Assembly: GCA_013362555.1 (NCBI GenBank)
Contig: JABFVX010000244.1
Location: 1-7,003, forward strand
Origin: Mycobacteriaceae bacterium
GTDB taxonomy: Bacteria; Actinomycetota; Actinomycetes; Mycobacteriales; Mycobacteriaceae
DNA length: 7,003 nucleotides
Direction: 5' to 3'
Made by a program: the position numbers and the translations under genes. The first letter of the stretch is position 1; the number at the start of each line of letters is the position of its first letter. Positions 1 through 5,401 of the stretch are shown piece by piece. The notes under the pieces were generated by a model that was not told where the DNA came from, made no database searches, and saw only the letters and a program-made list of their open reading frames with translations.

Positions 1-496
1 TGCCGGTGTGCGCGGTGACTGTGACGCCGTCGCCGACGCCCAGCTCGATGTTGCCGGTGCCGGTGGTCAGTGTGGCCGAGCCTGCTGCGTGGCGCAGCGC
101 GATGTCGCCGCGCCCGGCATCGAGTCGCGCCGCGGTGGCGTGGTCCACGGTGAGTGTGCCGTCCGAGACGTGCACCGCCACGTCGTTGAGCGCGCCTTCG
201 GTCCCGAACCGGCCCAGGGCCAGCTCGCCGTTGATCCGGGAACCGCGCGGCAGCGCGATCTCCACCTGCACCGAGCCGGGCGTCCGGATGCCCCGGCTCT
301 TCGGGCTCGCCACCGTCAGCACGTCGGAGTAGCTGACCGAGACGGCCGCGGCGGCTTTGACGTCGGCGCTCTTGGCCGGGTCGGACGGCCGCACGTCGAC
401 GACCGTGTCGGTGCGGTCGCCGGCGACGATCCGGACTGTTCCGATGGCGATGCGCAGCTCGGCGGCGATGGCGGCGGGGGTGTTGAACGTGGTCAT
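1..496 (-). CDS. DUF4097 family beta-strand repeat protein, N-terminal part (3' end outside window)
   Basis: This gene starts with ATG at 494-496 and stays open to the left edge, giving the first 165 residues. The protein opens MTTFNTPAAIAAELRIAIG and continues with TVRIVAGDRTDTVVDVRPSD, then short alternating beta-strand/turn units (VQVEIALPRGSRI, GELALGRFG, VAVHVSDGTLTV, GDIALRHAAGSATLTTGTGN). This is the pattern of the DUF4097 'putative adhesin' beta-solenoid proteins common in actinomycetes. There is no signal peptide or membrane segment, so it is probably cytoplasmic. The biochemical role of the family is unknown. Family members often precede ABC-transporter or TetR genes, but the left neighbour cannot be seen here. 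Upstream lie a good promoter and an inverted-repeat operator (532-561), so it is the first gene of its transcript and probably repressed. The ribosome site (GATGGGAAA before the ATG) is weak. The family call is fairly secure and the function is unassigned. Confidence 0.85.
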   Translation of the reverse strand, partial: MTTFNTPAAIAAELRIAIGTVRIVAGDRTDTVVDVRPSDPAKSADVKAAAAVSVSYSDVLTVASPKSRGIRTPGSVQVEIALPRGSRINGELALGRFGTEGALNDVAVHVSDGTLTVDHATAARLDAGRGDIALRHAAGSATLTTGTGNIELGVGDGVTVTAHTG

Positions 497-531
497 GGCG
501 GGTTTCCCATCTCTGTGGCGTCCGGCGGGCC

Positions 532-561
532 GTACGCTGTTCTCGATAACGAACACTGTAC
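532..561. promoter_or_regulatory. Inverted-repeat operator candidate upstream of the DUF4097 gene
   Basis: On the minus strand, arms GTACAGTGTTC and GAACAGCGTAC match at 9 of 11 positions around an 8-bp spacer. The arms occupy 551-561 and 532-542. The size and spacing suit a dimeric TetR-type repressor. The upstream arm contains the predicted -10 hexamer, so binding would block transcription. A third related half-site, GTACGGTGT, starts 18 bp upstream on the same strand (571-579) in direct orientation to GTACAGTGT. The regulator is not in this window and its class is inferred only from the site's shape. Confidence 0.55.
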
Positions 562-583
562 ATATACCGCACACCGTACGCAA
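555..583 (-). promoter_or_regulatory. Sigma-70-type promoter of the DUF4097 gene
   Basis: The minus strand has a -35 hexamer TTGCGT (578-583), a 17-bp spacer and a -10 hexamer TACAGT (555-560), close to the actinobacterial housekeeping pattern TTGNNN-N17-TANNNT. The -10 lies inside the inverted repeat at 532-561. Initiation would fall near 548, leaving a leader of roughly 50 nt before the ATG at 496. Confidence 0.55.
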
Positions 584-600
584 GCAGCAATCCCAAATCA

Positions 601-657
601 CCTTCCAGAACGACCCACGAATTGCGCCCAACGCACGTCAGGGGTCGTTGTGGAAGG
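601..657. repeat. Intergenic palindromic repeat, copy A; likely terminator of the PIG-L gene
   Basis: The outer arms 601-616 and 642-657 (CCTTCCAGAACGACCC against GGGTCGTTGTGGAAGG) pair at 15 of 16 positions. The inner arms are degenerate and the loop is CCCAA. It lies 7 bp beyond the stop codon of the minus-strand PIG-L gene, where an intrinsic terminator would be. The T-tract after it on the minus strand is weak (GGTGATTTGGG). The left arm shares 13 exact bases (TCCAGAACGACCC) with copy C at 5339, which marks it as a member of the same dispersed family. Confidence 0.7.
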
Positions 658-664
658 GGAGAAG

Positions 665-2302
665 TCAGTAGTCGGCGAGAGTGGCGCGGCCCCAGACGTA
701 AGGGTCGGCCTGGGCGCTGCCGAACGGCGACCACGCGTAGCGGGCCTGCCCGGTCTTGTCCTGGGTGTTCGAGTCGTACACCAGGATGTTCATCGCGAAC
801 TCGGCCGGATTCACCGCGGCCGGAAGCTGATTCAGCGGGATCCGGGCCTCCGCCGTGTAGCCCTGGTACGGCTCGGTAACGACGGCGGCGACGGCCACGC
901 CCGCAGCGGTGACCGCGGCCGGTCCCTGCCGGGCGTCGGCGTCCCGCTCGGCCATGGGCCCGCCCGCGCTCGCGGTGAACGGCACGATTCCGAGCTTGAA
1001 GGTGGTGGAGGTGTCGTCGGAGCGCCCACTCGGGTCGAGCGCGATCTCGACCGCGTCCGTGCGCCAGTGCCGCTTGACGTCGTCGCGGGCGAGCGCCGCG
1101 CCGCGCCGCTCGTCGCGCACCCGGACCAGCACGTACAGGTCGGTGTCGTGCCTGCACACCTTGGCGTGCGCGGCGAAGCCCGGCGCGGCCGTCCCCTGCC
1201 ACCACGTCAGCGGCAGTTCCGGTCCCGGGTACTCGCCGTCGCCCTCGACCCCGTTCACCACTGGCGCGGTCAGAACCGCCGGGACGACGGTTGTCGGCGG
1301 CGGCGGGTAGTCCGGCTGGGCGTCATTGGCCAGCCAGGGCAGCCCGACCCGGTCGGTCCAGCGTCGGAACTCGGCATACAGCGGCTTCAGGTTCGACTGC
1401 GGCCGGACCGGCGCCCGCAGGAGCCGCCCGTCGTCGGCGAGGATGGTGAACCAGTCCGACCCCAGCAGGCCGGGGTCGGTCGGGACCCGTTCCGGCAGCG
1501 CCGCGAACCCTTGCGTGCGGTACTTCCTGGCCGCGTCGCGTGCCAGCTGCGCCCACGAAACGCCGTGCCGCGAAGGCGTTCCCGACCACACGCCGAGCAC
1601 CGGGAGCCCGGTGTGCGGATCGGTGCGGGGCGAGCGCGCCGCAGCGGGGCCGAGCAGCGCGGCGAAGCCGTAGTTCTGGGCCAGCAGCCGTCGCGCCCGC
1701 CAGGGACGCAGGCGCTGTTCGGGAAATGCGTCGGGCGCGGCGGCCAGTGCGAACGCCTCGATCCCGAGCCGCGCCGACAGCTGGTGTCCGCCGTGCTGGT
1801 TGAACGGCCGCGGGTCCATCACGACCACGGTGTCGGGCGTTGTCGCGCGCACCAGCCGCACCAGGCGCTCCAGCGTGTCGCGGGCATTCCAGGCCCGGGC
1901 GGTGAGCGGCGCGGACAGCGTGTACCAGAAGTCGGGCTTGTCGAGGTAGAAGACCTTCCGGACGCCCGCGACACGCGTGGCCGCCCGCTCTTCGACCTCC
2001 CGAATGCGCCCCAGCGCGGCGCCCTCTTCCGGACCGGCCGCGTTGCCGCCGCCCTCGCCGCGGGTCACGGTCACCACTGCGGCGGTCCACCCGAACCGCT
2101 CCCGCCACTGCCCGAACGTCGCCAGATTGACATGTTCGTCGTCCGGGTGGGCGCCGACGAACAACACGTCGAAATGCCTGTCGCCACCGGGCTTGCCGCC
2201 GTCCGCCCCGGCGGCGGCGACGCCCACCGCGGCCAGCCCCGCAGCCAACACGCTCCGCCTGCCGATCGCCCCATTCGCCCCGCGCCGCCCGTCGCTCTGC
2301 AC
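665..2302 (-). CDS. Tat-exported PIG-L family deacetylase with C-terminal CBM9-like domain
   Basis: A 545-residue protein. Residues 14-34 (GRRSVLAAGLAAVGVAAAGA region) form a twin-arginine signal, so it is probably folded and cofactored before export. The PIG-L/LmbE domain covers roughly 43-300: AHPDDE at 51-56 supplies His52 and Asp55 as metal ligands and Asp54 as catalytic base by analogy with MshB; TRGEGGGN follows at 80-87; HGGH at 170-173 supplies the third ligand. Family members hydrolyse N-acetyl groups from amino sugars with zinc. Residues about 345-545 (VNGVEGDGEY, DTDLYVLVRVRD, TDAVEIALDPSG) look like a CBM9/DOMON-type beta-sandwich, consistent with glycan or envelope targeting. The GTG at 2302 is the only workable start: an in-frame TAG lies 9 nt upstream (2312-2314) and the next in-frame start would remove the Arg pair. 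There is no clear ribosome site, and a TAGGGT -10-like hexamer 6 nt upstream suggests a leaderless transcript. The substrate is unknown; mycothiol and GlcNAc-PI roles are unlikely for an exported enzyme. Confidence 0.88.
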   Translation of the reverse strand: MQSDGRRGANGAIGRRSVLAAGLAAVGVAAAGADGGKPGGDRHFDVLFVGAHPDDEHVNLATFGQWRERFGWTAAVVTVTRGEGGGNAAGPEEGAALGRIREVEERAATRVAGVRKVFYLDKPDFWYTLSAPLTARAWNARDTLERLVRLVRATTPDTVVVMDPRPFNQHGGHQLSARLGIEAFALAAAPDAFPEQRLRPWRARRLLAQNYGFAALLGPAAARSPRTDPHTGLPVLGVWSGTPSRHGVSWAQLARDAARKYRTQGFAALPERVPTDPGLLGSDWFTILADDGRLLRAPVRPQSNLKPLYAEFRRWTDRVGLPWLANDAQPDYPPPPTTVVPAVLTAPVVNGVEGDGEYPGPELPLTWWQGTAAPGFAAHAKVCRHDTDLYVLVRVRDERRGAALARDDVKRHWRTDAVEIALDPSGRSDDTSTTFKLGIVPFTASAGGPMAERDADARQGPAAVTAAGVAVAAVVTEPYQGYTAEARIPLNQLPAAVNPAEFAMNILVYDSNTQDKTGQARYAWSPFGSAQADPYVWGRATLADY

Positions 2303-2308
2303 GACCCG

Positions 2309-2314
2309 ACCCTA
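2309..2314 (-). promoter_or_regulatory. Possible -10 element for a leaderless PIG-L transcript
   Basis: TAGGGT on the minus strand fits TANNNT and ends 6 nt before the GTG start, the spacing expected if transcription begins at the start codon itself. No convincing -35 is visible, and the region upstream is occupied by repeat copy B. Confidence 0.3.
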
Positions 2315-2375
2315 AACCCCCGCAACGACTCACGACCTGCATCCCAAACGCACTTCGCGGGTCATTCCGGGGTTT
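2314..2375. repeat. Intergenic palindromic repeat, copy B, in a divergent promoter region
   Basis: A degenerate copy of the dispersed palindrome. The right arm (2350-2375: GCACTTCGCGGGTCATTCC, then GGGGTTT) is well preserved. The left arm (2314-2340) is diverged, with one gap and about 13 of 19 matches inside plus a perfect AAACCCC/GGGGTTT outer clamp. The loop is ATCCCAAA. Unlike the other copies it lies between two divergently transcribed genes, where no visible gene ends. Confidence 0.6.
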
Positions 2376-2383
2376 CGAAGGGT

Positions 2384-2406
2384 AGTGTCACTCGACATAT
2401 CTATGT
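2384..2406. promoter_or_regulatory. Two small palindromes upstream of the SRPBCC gene
   Basis: AGTG-T-CACT (2384-2392) is followed at once by ACATA-TC-TATGT (2395-2406), which extends to TCGACATA...TATGTACGA with one extra base. They lie 14-47 bp before the SRPBCC ribosome site, in the only AT-richer part of this spacer, where the promoter should be. They could be operator half-sites. No regulator is identifiable and I cannot place a firm -35/-10 pair. Confidence 0.3.
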
Positions 2407-2420
2407 ACGAGCGGGTTCGT

Positions 2421-2425
2421 GGAGG
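2421..2425 (+). promoter_or_regulatory. Ribosome binding site that fixes the SRPBCC start
   Basis: GGAGG at 2421-2425 lies 5 nt before GTG 2431. This favours GTG 2431 over the in-frame GTG at 2419, which has no Shine-Dalgarno sequence and itself overlaps the GGAGG. Confidence 0.7.
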
Positions 2426-2430
2426 TTGAC

Positions 2431-2874
2431 GTGCTGGCGAGGGAGATTCGGACCGAGGTCAGGATTGCGGCGCCGCCGCAGCGAGTGTGGGCGGTGCTGA
2501 CGGACTTCGGGACCTACGGGCAGTGGAATCCGTTCTTCGTTGCCGTGACCGGGGTCGCCGAGCCGGGCGCCGCCCTGTCGTTGCGCACGAAGCTCTTCGA
2601 GCGATCCACCCCGCGCAACTTCGCGGTCACCGTGCGGGTGGCGGATCCGGCGCGAAAGCTGGAGTGGGGCGGCGGCCTGGGCATTCCACGCCTGATGGAC
2701 GGCGTGCACGGATTCGAGCTGACCGCCGACGGCGGCGGCACCGCGGTGCGCCACTACGAGCGGCTCACCGGCCTGCTGGTTCCGCCCGCGGGCCGGCTGG
2801 TCTCCACGCTCGAAAAGCGCTATCTCACCCTCAACGACGCGCTGCGGCGCCGAGCGGAGCAAATCGCGCCGTGA
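2431..2874 (+). CDS. SRPBCC (START/Bet v1-like) family protein
   Basis: A 147-residue protein of typical length for a single SRPBCC helix-grip fold. Visible hallmarks are the first strand EIRTEVRIAAPPQRVWAVLT (5-24), DFGTYGQWNPFF (25-36), a central run of beta-strands, a glycine turn ADGGGTAVRHYERLTG (99-114), and a long C-terminal helix from about 117 to 145 that closes the cavity. Members bind hydrophobic ligands such as lipids, sterols and polyketides, and a few are cyclases or hydrolases. Nothing in the sequence picks out a catalytic role. It is the only plus-strand gene here. Its last 44 bp (2831-2874) overlap the end of the convergent P450 gene, and it could bind the substrate or product of the Rieske/P450 pair, which is inference from position only. 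The start is chosen from GGAGG at 2421-2425; a GTG at 2419 would add four residues. Confidence 0.82.
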   Translation: MLAREIRTEVRIAAPPQRVWAVLTDFGTYGQWNPFFVAVTGVAEPGAALSLRTKLFERSTPRNFAVTVRVADPARKLEWGGGLGIPRLMDGVHGFELTADGGGTAVRHYERLTGLLVPPAGRLVSTLEKRYLTLNDALRRRAEQIAP

Positions 2875-4255
2875 GCGGGCTGCCCGGGTAGGTCTGGTGC
2901 ACGCGCTCGCGCCGCACCGGAATGTCCTCCAGCAGTTCGATGTCGAATCGGGAGACGATCTCGTCGACCACCGCGGCTGTCACAGTCTCGCTGAAACGCT
3001 GGGCGACGCATCCGAACGGTCCGCGCCCGAACGTCGCCGGCTTGGGCGCGGGAGTGGCCAGGTACCGGTCCGGGTCGTATGCGTCGGCGTCGCCGGGGAT
3101 TCGGCTCGGGTCGCGGTTGAGTGTGCCGGGGAAGACGCCGATCGCCTGGCCCGCGGGAATGTGCACGGTCTTGCCCTCGTGCTCGAACTCGTACGGTTTG
3201 TCCAAGTACCGAATGAGCGACGAGACCGGGTGCAGCCGAACCGATTCCATCAGGCACCTGCTCAGCAGCGCCTGGCGGTCGGCGCGGCTGTCCATCGCCC
3301 GGAGTCGGTCGAGCAGGCCGGGCTGGGTGAGCACGTCGACCAGTGTCCAGTAGGTGTAGCAGCCCGGGTAGGTCATGGCGTTCCACAGGACGTACATGAA
3401 CATCCACCGCTTGTCGGCCGCAGGCAGCGGCGCGCCCGCCTGTCGGGCCTCGTCGATCGCTTGCACGAGCGGTGAATCAGCACTGGAGAACGCCGGAAGT
3501 TCTTCTCGCAGCATGCGATACAGCTTCCGCGTGGAGCGATACTCCGGCATCAGATAGTGGTACGGCGTGATCGACAGCGTGGTCCGGACAATGTCGATGC
3601 CGTCGCCGATGTGCCGGTAGTACTCGGTGAGCCGGTCGCCCATGGCATTCCAGAGGCGGTCGCCGAGAAAATATCGGCCGGTCACCTCGTACACGATCGG
3701 ATGAATGGCCTCGGTCAGGTCGACGATTCCGGCGTCGTCGCTCAGGTGTCGTTTGACGATATCGGGCACCTCGGAGGCGATGGCGGCCACGCGAGCTCCC
3801 GGCAGCATCTCCGCCATGAGCCGCCGCCCGCCCAGAATGAGCTCCTGCAAGGACTCCGGCCCGGATCCCGCGCGCGGGAACCAGTATCCGACCGTCGGCA
3901 CCCGATGCAGCACCTGCCCGACGCCCGCATGGTCGGTGGGCAGGCTCAGCACCCGCTGGTAGTGCTCGCCGTCCAGCAGGAAGGTGAAGTCATAGATGGT
4001 CGGAACCCGCAGCGTGAACACGTCGCCGTAGACGGCGCGATTGCGTACCACCAGACCGACCGGGTCGGTGATGACCGACTTCAGCCGCGTCACGATGCCC
4101 ACGATCGGAATATTGTCGGCGCCGGCCCACGCTATCGGCGCGGCAACGGTTCCCGGGGGAGTGGGGATGGCGCGGCGGTGCCAACGCCAATACCCGACCA
4201 ATGCCATCGCCGTCGCGGTGATCGCGGAAACGCCCCAGCGTCGCCCTGCCGTCAT
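2831..4255 (-). CDS. Cytochrome P450 with N-terminal membrane anchor
   Basis: A 474-residue protein. In order: one hydrophobic segment at about 9-23 (AITATAMALVGYW); basic linker RWHRR (24-28); proline hinge PTPPG (31-35); I-helix about 283-309; ExxR as ESVR at 337-340; PDRY at 395-398; heme loop FGRGPFGCVA at 409-418 with Cys416 as thiolate ligand. This anchor-linker-hinge order is typical of eukaryotic microsomal P450s and less common in bacteria. The I-helix reads LWNAMTYPGCYTYWTL instead of the usual A/G-G-x-D/E-T, resembling the LWA..NTxPAtFWsL helix of CYP7/CYP8 sterol and prostanoid enzymes. Its ATG overlaps the Rieske stop (ATGA), with GAGGAG at 4261-4266 five nt upstream, so the two genes are translationally coupled. 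An open frame continues upstream to 4876 but lies across the Rieske gene and is not coding. The substrate is unknown; sterol or terpenoid oxidation is inferred. No redox partner is visible. Confidence 0.9.
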   Translation of the reverse strand: MTAGRRWGVSAITATAMALVGYWRWHRRAIPTPPGTVAAPIAWAGADNIPIVGIVTRLKSVITDPVGLVVRNRAVYGDVFTLRVPTIYDFTFLLDGEHYQRVLSLPTDHAGVGQVLHRVPTVGYWFPRAGSGPESLQELILGGRRLMAEMLPGARVAAIASEVPDIVKRHLSDDAGIVDLTEAIHPIVYEVTGRYFLGDRLWNAMGDRLTEYYRHIGDGIDIVRTTLSITPYHYLMPEYRSTRKLYRMLREELPAFSSADSPLVQAIDEARQAGAPLPAADKRWMFMYVLWNAMTYPGCYTYWTLVDVLTQPGLLDRLRAMDSRADRQALLSRCLMESVRLHPVSSLIRYLDKPYEFEHEGKTVHIPAGQAIGVFPGTLNRDPSRIPGDADAYDPDRYLATPAPKPATFGRGPFGCVAQRFSETVTAAVVDEIVSRFDIELLEDIPVRRERVHQTYPGSPLTARFAPLGAAARR

Positions 4256-5253
4256 GACATCTCCTCGGAGTAGAACTGCCGTGCCCACCGCCGGTATCGC
4301 CCGATCGGTCCGTCGCCCGCCGCCAGCGCCGGGCGGCTCAGATACTTCTTGTTGTCCCAGATCGGCTGGTCGCGCCGCAGCTCGAGGACGACCGCGTAGA
4401 GAATGGCCCGCTCGATCAGCGTCTCCACCGGCCGCCAGACCGCGCGGCCGACCAGACCTTTCGCGCGGGTCCGCAGCGACGTCGCGATGTGCGCCACGAC
4501 TCCGCGCTCGCCGACCGGCGTCGTGAGCACCAATTGTCGGATCGCCCATCCGCCGGGGATCGTCATCTCCACGAGCGAGAATCCGAGCCCGTCCACCCGG
4601 ATGTCGATTTCGGTGTCGATCCCGCCGATCAGCGGCATGGTCCTGGTGAAGGCGTATGAGGTGCGCAGGCGAGGCCCGTCCGCCGCGAGGTCGCGCACGA
4701 CCCGTACATTGCGGAACCCGTGCAGCTCGCTCAAATGCCCGAAGTCGACGCTGTTCTCGGTCACCTCCTGCGGGTGGCTGTGTAGCGTCAACTTCTTCGT
4801 CCGGAGCGGTCGCCACTCCGGACCGGCGTCGGGAGCCTCTATTTCCCAGGGAGTTTCGCCGCTCGGGCCGTGCCATACCATGACGACGCCGCAGATCTCC
4901 CGCGCCTCCAGCACGCCGAGTCGCGCCGCGGGCGGCGGCGTGCCGTACGGCGAGAATGTGCAGCGCCCGGACGTCGCGAATTGAAAGCCGTGGAACGGGC
5001 AGCGGATCTCTTCGCCCACCACGCTTCCGCCGTGGCCGAGATGGGCCCCGAGATGCGGGCAGTACGCCTCGATCGCGGAAATCGCGCCGGACGCGGTCCG
5101 CAGCACCACAATGTCGCGGTCAATAAACCGCGCAGTAAGCATCTTTCCGTTGGACAGTTCGCTGGAGAACGCCACGGCGAACCAACCGTACGGATATGGC
5201 GGCGGCGAATCCGAGAAACCTCGCGCCGCCGGCGATTTCACGCTCTCCCTCAC
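4252..5253 (-). CDS. Rieske-type oxygenase, KshA / Neverland-DAF-36-like
   Basis: A 333-residue protein. The Rieske [2Fe-2S] motif is CPHLGAH (Cys65, His67) and CPFHGF (Cys85, His88). The catalytic motif ENSVDFGHLSELH (166-178) gives bridging Asp170 and iron ligands His173 and His178. Asp295 in RRDQPIWDNK is the likely third ligand, 117 residues later, about the same gap as in KshA. The end (IWDNKKYL, DGPIGRYRRWARQFYSE) resembles steroid 9-alpha-hydroxylase KshA and the cholesterol 7-desaturases Neverland and DAF-36. It should hydroxylate or desaturate a hydrophobic ring compound using electrons from a reductase not present here. It is first in an operon with the P450. There are two possible starts: GTG 5253, which may be leaderless because a -10 ends 6 nt upstream, or GTG 5241, preceded by GAGGG at 5 nt and giving 329 residues. 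Nothing beyond the motifs proves a steroid substrate. Confidence 0.9.
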   Translation of the reverse strand: MRESVKSPAARGFSDSPPPYPYGWFAVAFSSELSNGKMLTARFIDRDIVVLRTASGAISAIEAYCPHLGAHLGHGGSVVGEEIRCPFHGFQFATSGRCTFSPYGTPPPAARLGVLEAREICGVVMVWHGPSGETPWEIEAPDAGPEWRPLRTKKLTLHSHPQEVTENSVDFGHLSELHGFRNVRVVRDLAADGPRLRTSYAFTRTMPLIGGIDTEIDIRVDGLGFSLVEMTIPGGWAIRQLVLTTPVGERGVVAHIATSLRTRAKGLVGRAVWRPVETLIERAILYAVVLELRRDQPIWDNKKYLSRPALAAGDGPIGRYRRWARQFYSEEMS

Positions 5254-5259
5254 CGGGGT

Positions 5260-5288
5260 ATTATGTTTCGTTCCTTAGCGAAACGCAA
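5260..5288 (-). promoter_or_regulatory. Promoter of the Rieske-P450 operon
   Basis: The minus strand reads -35 TTGCGT (5283-5288), a 17-bp spacer, then -10 CATAAT (5260-5265). Transcription would begin near 5253, which is the G of the upstream GTG start. The message is therefore either leaderless or has a 12-nt leader before GTG 5241. The same TTGCGT -35 is used by the DUF4097 promoter at 578-583. Confidence 0.55.
5265..5284. promoter_or_regulatory. Inverted repeat filling the -35/-10 spacer of the Rieske-P450 promoter
   Basis: GTTTCG (5265-5270) and CGAAAC (5279-5284) are perfect 6-bp arms around an 8-bp spacer. The site overlaps the first base of the -10 and two bases of the -35, so a bound dimer would exclude RNA polymerase. 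It does not fit the KstR consensus (AAC-N2-GTT core) or the KstR2 consensus, so a different repressor is implied. Confidence 0.45.
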
Positions 5289-5300
5289 TGTTCCCAGATC

Positions 5301-5313
5301 GGGGAAGTTCCCC
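5301..5313. promoter_or_regulatory. 13-bp palindrome upstream of the Rieske-P450 promoter
   Basis: GGGGAA-G-TTCCCC is a perfect 6-bp inverted repeat around one base, centred 19 bp upstream of the -35 hexamer. It may be a binding site for an activator or second regulator. It also sits inside a wider repeat, GCAATG (5285-5290) to CATTGC (5317-5322). No regulator is identified. Confidence 0.3.
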
Positions 5314-5338
5314 TCCCATTGCAGGGGGAAGCCCGCAA

Positions 5339-5389
5339 TCCAGAACGACCCGTGAAGTGCGTTCAATGCACTTCACGGGTCGTTCTGGA
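5339..5389. repeat. Intergenic palindromic repeat, copy C, perfect 22-bp arms
   Basis: The best copy of the family. Arms 5339-5360 and 5368-5389 are perfect reverse complements over 22 bp (TCCAGAACGACCCGTGAA and on), with a 7-nt loop GTTCAAT. It begins 12 bp after the stop of the secreted-protein gene on the minus strand, so it probably ends that transcript before the Rieske promoter. There is no U-run on the minus-strand side (it continues ATTGCGGG). The right arm is identical over 22 bases to 6015-6036 in copy D. Confidence 0.85.
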
Positions 5390-5401
5390 AAAACTATCTG
5401 G

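Noticed and set aside
8..2500. Very long open frame on the plus strand, 830 codons
   Set aside because: It runs antisense to the DUF4097 and PIG-L genes and through a clear intergenic region. Its product is low-complexity Arg/Gly/Pro with no domain, which is typical of stop-poor shadow frames in GC-rich DNA.
3557..4273. Plus-strand open frame of 238 codons
   Set aside because: It lies wholly antisense to the P450 gene and has no recognisable domain or ribosome site.
4256..4876. Upstream extension of the P450 frame by 207 codons
   Set aside because: This stretch lies across the Rieske gene in another frame and has no P450 features. The ATG at 4255 has a good ribosome site and starts the membrane anchor.
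5254..5340. KstR or KstR2 steroid-regulon operator upstream of the Rieske gene
   Set aside because: I looked for an AAC-N2-GTT core and for CAAG-N2-CTTG and found neither. The nearest, AAC-N5-GTT, has the wrong spacing.
5339..5389. Classical U-run intrinsic terminator
   Set aside because: The hairpin is excellent, but on the minus strand it is followed by ATTGCGGG with no U-tract. On the plus strand A5 follows, the wrong base. It is listed as a repeat with probable terminator activity.
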